Positions 63,812 to 64,000 of a stretch of DNA of 64,000 nucleotides are shown piece by piece. A program made the position numbers and the translations under genes. The DNA is taken from the NCBI GenBank assembly GCA_902776435.1, contig CACYQB010000006.1:44808-108807 (forward strand), given 5' to 3'. The notes beneath the pieces were generated by a model, which made no database searches, was not told the DNA's origin, and saw only the letters and a program-made list of their open reading frames with translations. The stretch comes from an uncultured Bacteroidales bacterium. Lineage in GTDB: Bacteria; Bacteroidota; Bacteroidia; Bacteroidales; Muribaculaceae. Within the stretch, counting starts at the first letter, position 1; every line of letters begins with the position of its first letter.

Positions 63812-64000
63812 ATGACTATGAAACAGCAATCATTTCTCCTCCGTTTTGTCGTCCTCGTGGCGGCAGTGATGTGTGCCATCGGCGCCAGCGCCTATACGTT
63901 CCAGTCGGGCGACATCTATTACAACGTCACAAGTTCATCCGGCAAAACCGTTGAGGTGACCTACATGGATGACTCCTACTATTCCCTTCATGCCTATGAG
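63812..64000 (+). CDS. Start of a secreted repeat protein (partial)
   Basis: 63 codons from ATG 63812 to the window end. The signal peptide QQSFLLRFVVLVAAVMCAIG closely resembles those of the 1496 and 23345 genes. The mature start AYTFQSGDIYYNVTSSSGK is typical of BspA-type LRR_5 proteins. ATG 63818 is an alternative start. The rest of the gene is outside the window. Confidence 0.75.
   Translation, partial: MTMKQQSFLLRFVVLVAAVMCAIGASAYTFQSGDIYYNVTSSSGKTVEVTYMDDSYYSLHAYE

Overview
The window looks like a chromosomal segment of a gut-type Bacteroidales bacterium, probably Muribaculaceae or Prevotellaceae. The family is inferred from gene content only. Supporting evidence: many promoters carry the Bacteroidetes -7 element TAnnTTTG, often with a TTTG or TTGC about 19-21 bases upstream. 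There are four complete secreted proteins with C-terminal dockerin-like EF-hand pairs, BspA/DUF285 leucine-rich repeat proteins, a GH97 enzyme of the SusB type, DUF3667 and DUF4296 proteins, and the gene order ileS-dksA-lspA-DUF4296. No rRNA, tRNA, CRISPR array or integrase was found.

Layout. 0-8 kb: two tandem DUF3667 membrane proteins (the first cut by the window edge), a 1355-residue DUF285 surface protein, and an IS1634-family insertion sequence. The IS sits inside one copy of an intergenic hairpin repeat and is flanked by a 64-bp target duplication. Heptameric microsatellites surround it. 7.6-24 kb: an acyltransferase and a YhcG-type nuclease from a divergent promoter region, a GH9-NodB fusion enzyme, two dockerin proteins, the conserved operon ileS-dksA-lspA-DUF4296-chromate transporter pair on the minus strand, and another DUF285-dockerin protein.

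24.6-59.1 kb is an accessory island of two consecutive plus-strand operons that I could not match to a named system. Operon A (24676-44346, 13 genes) has a strong promoter at 24512-24543 and ends at a terminator at 44467. It encodes a P-loop GTPase, a membrane protein with an N-terminal domain possibly related to GTPase-associated proteins, an actin/Hsp70-fold ATPase, and several single-pass or coiled-coil envelope proteins. It also encodes a 2024-residue polypeptide that appears to fuse a SEDS (FtsW/RodA) glycosyltransferase to a class B penicillin-binding transpeptidase, and a BrxL-like AAA+ ATPase without its Lon protease domain. My reading is a self-contained, nucleotide-switch-controlled peptidoglycan synthesis or remodelling machine, possibly a stress or conflict system.

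Operon B (44682-59035, 10 genes) has its own -7 element and ends at a hairpin at 59109. It encodes a complete Liv-type ABC importer (two permeases, two ATPases, a substrate-binding protein), a small methyltransferase, a 1278-residue histidine-kinase-like protein, an unknown protein, a receiver-domain protein and a large multi-pass membrane protein. This suggests importer-coupled sensing feeding an unusual phosphorelay.

59.2-64 kb returns to ordinary Bacteroidales genes: a bleomycin-hydrolase-like C1 aminopeptidase, a GH97 alpha-glucosidase-like enzyme, a 209-bp MITE-like element, and the start of another secreted repeat protein that runs off the window.
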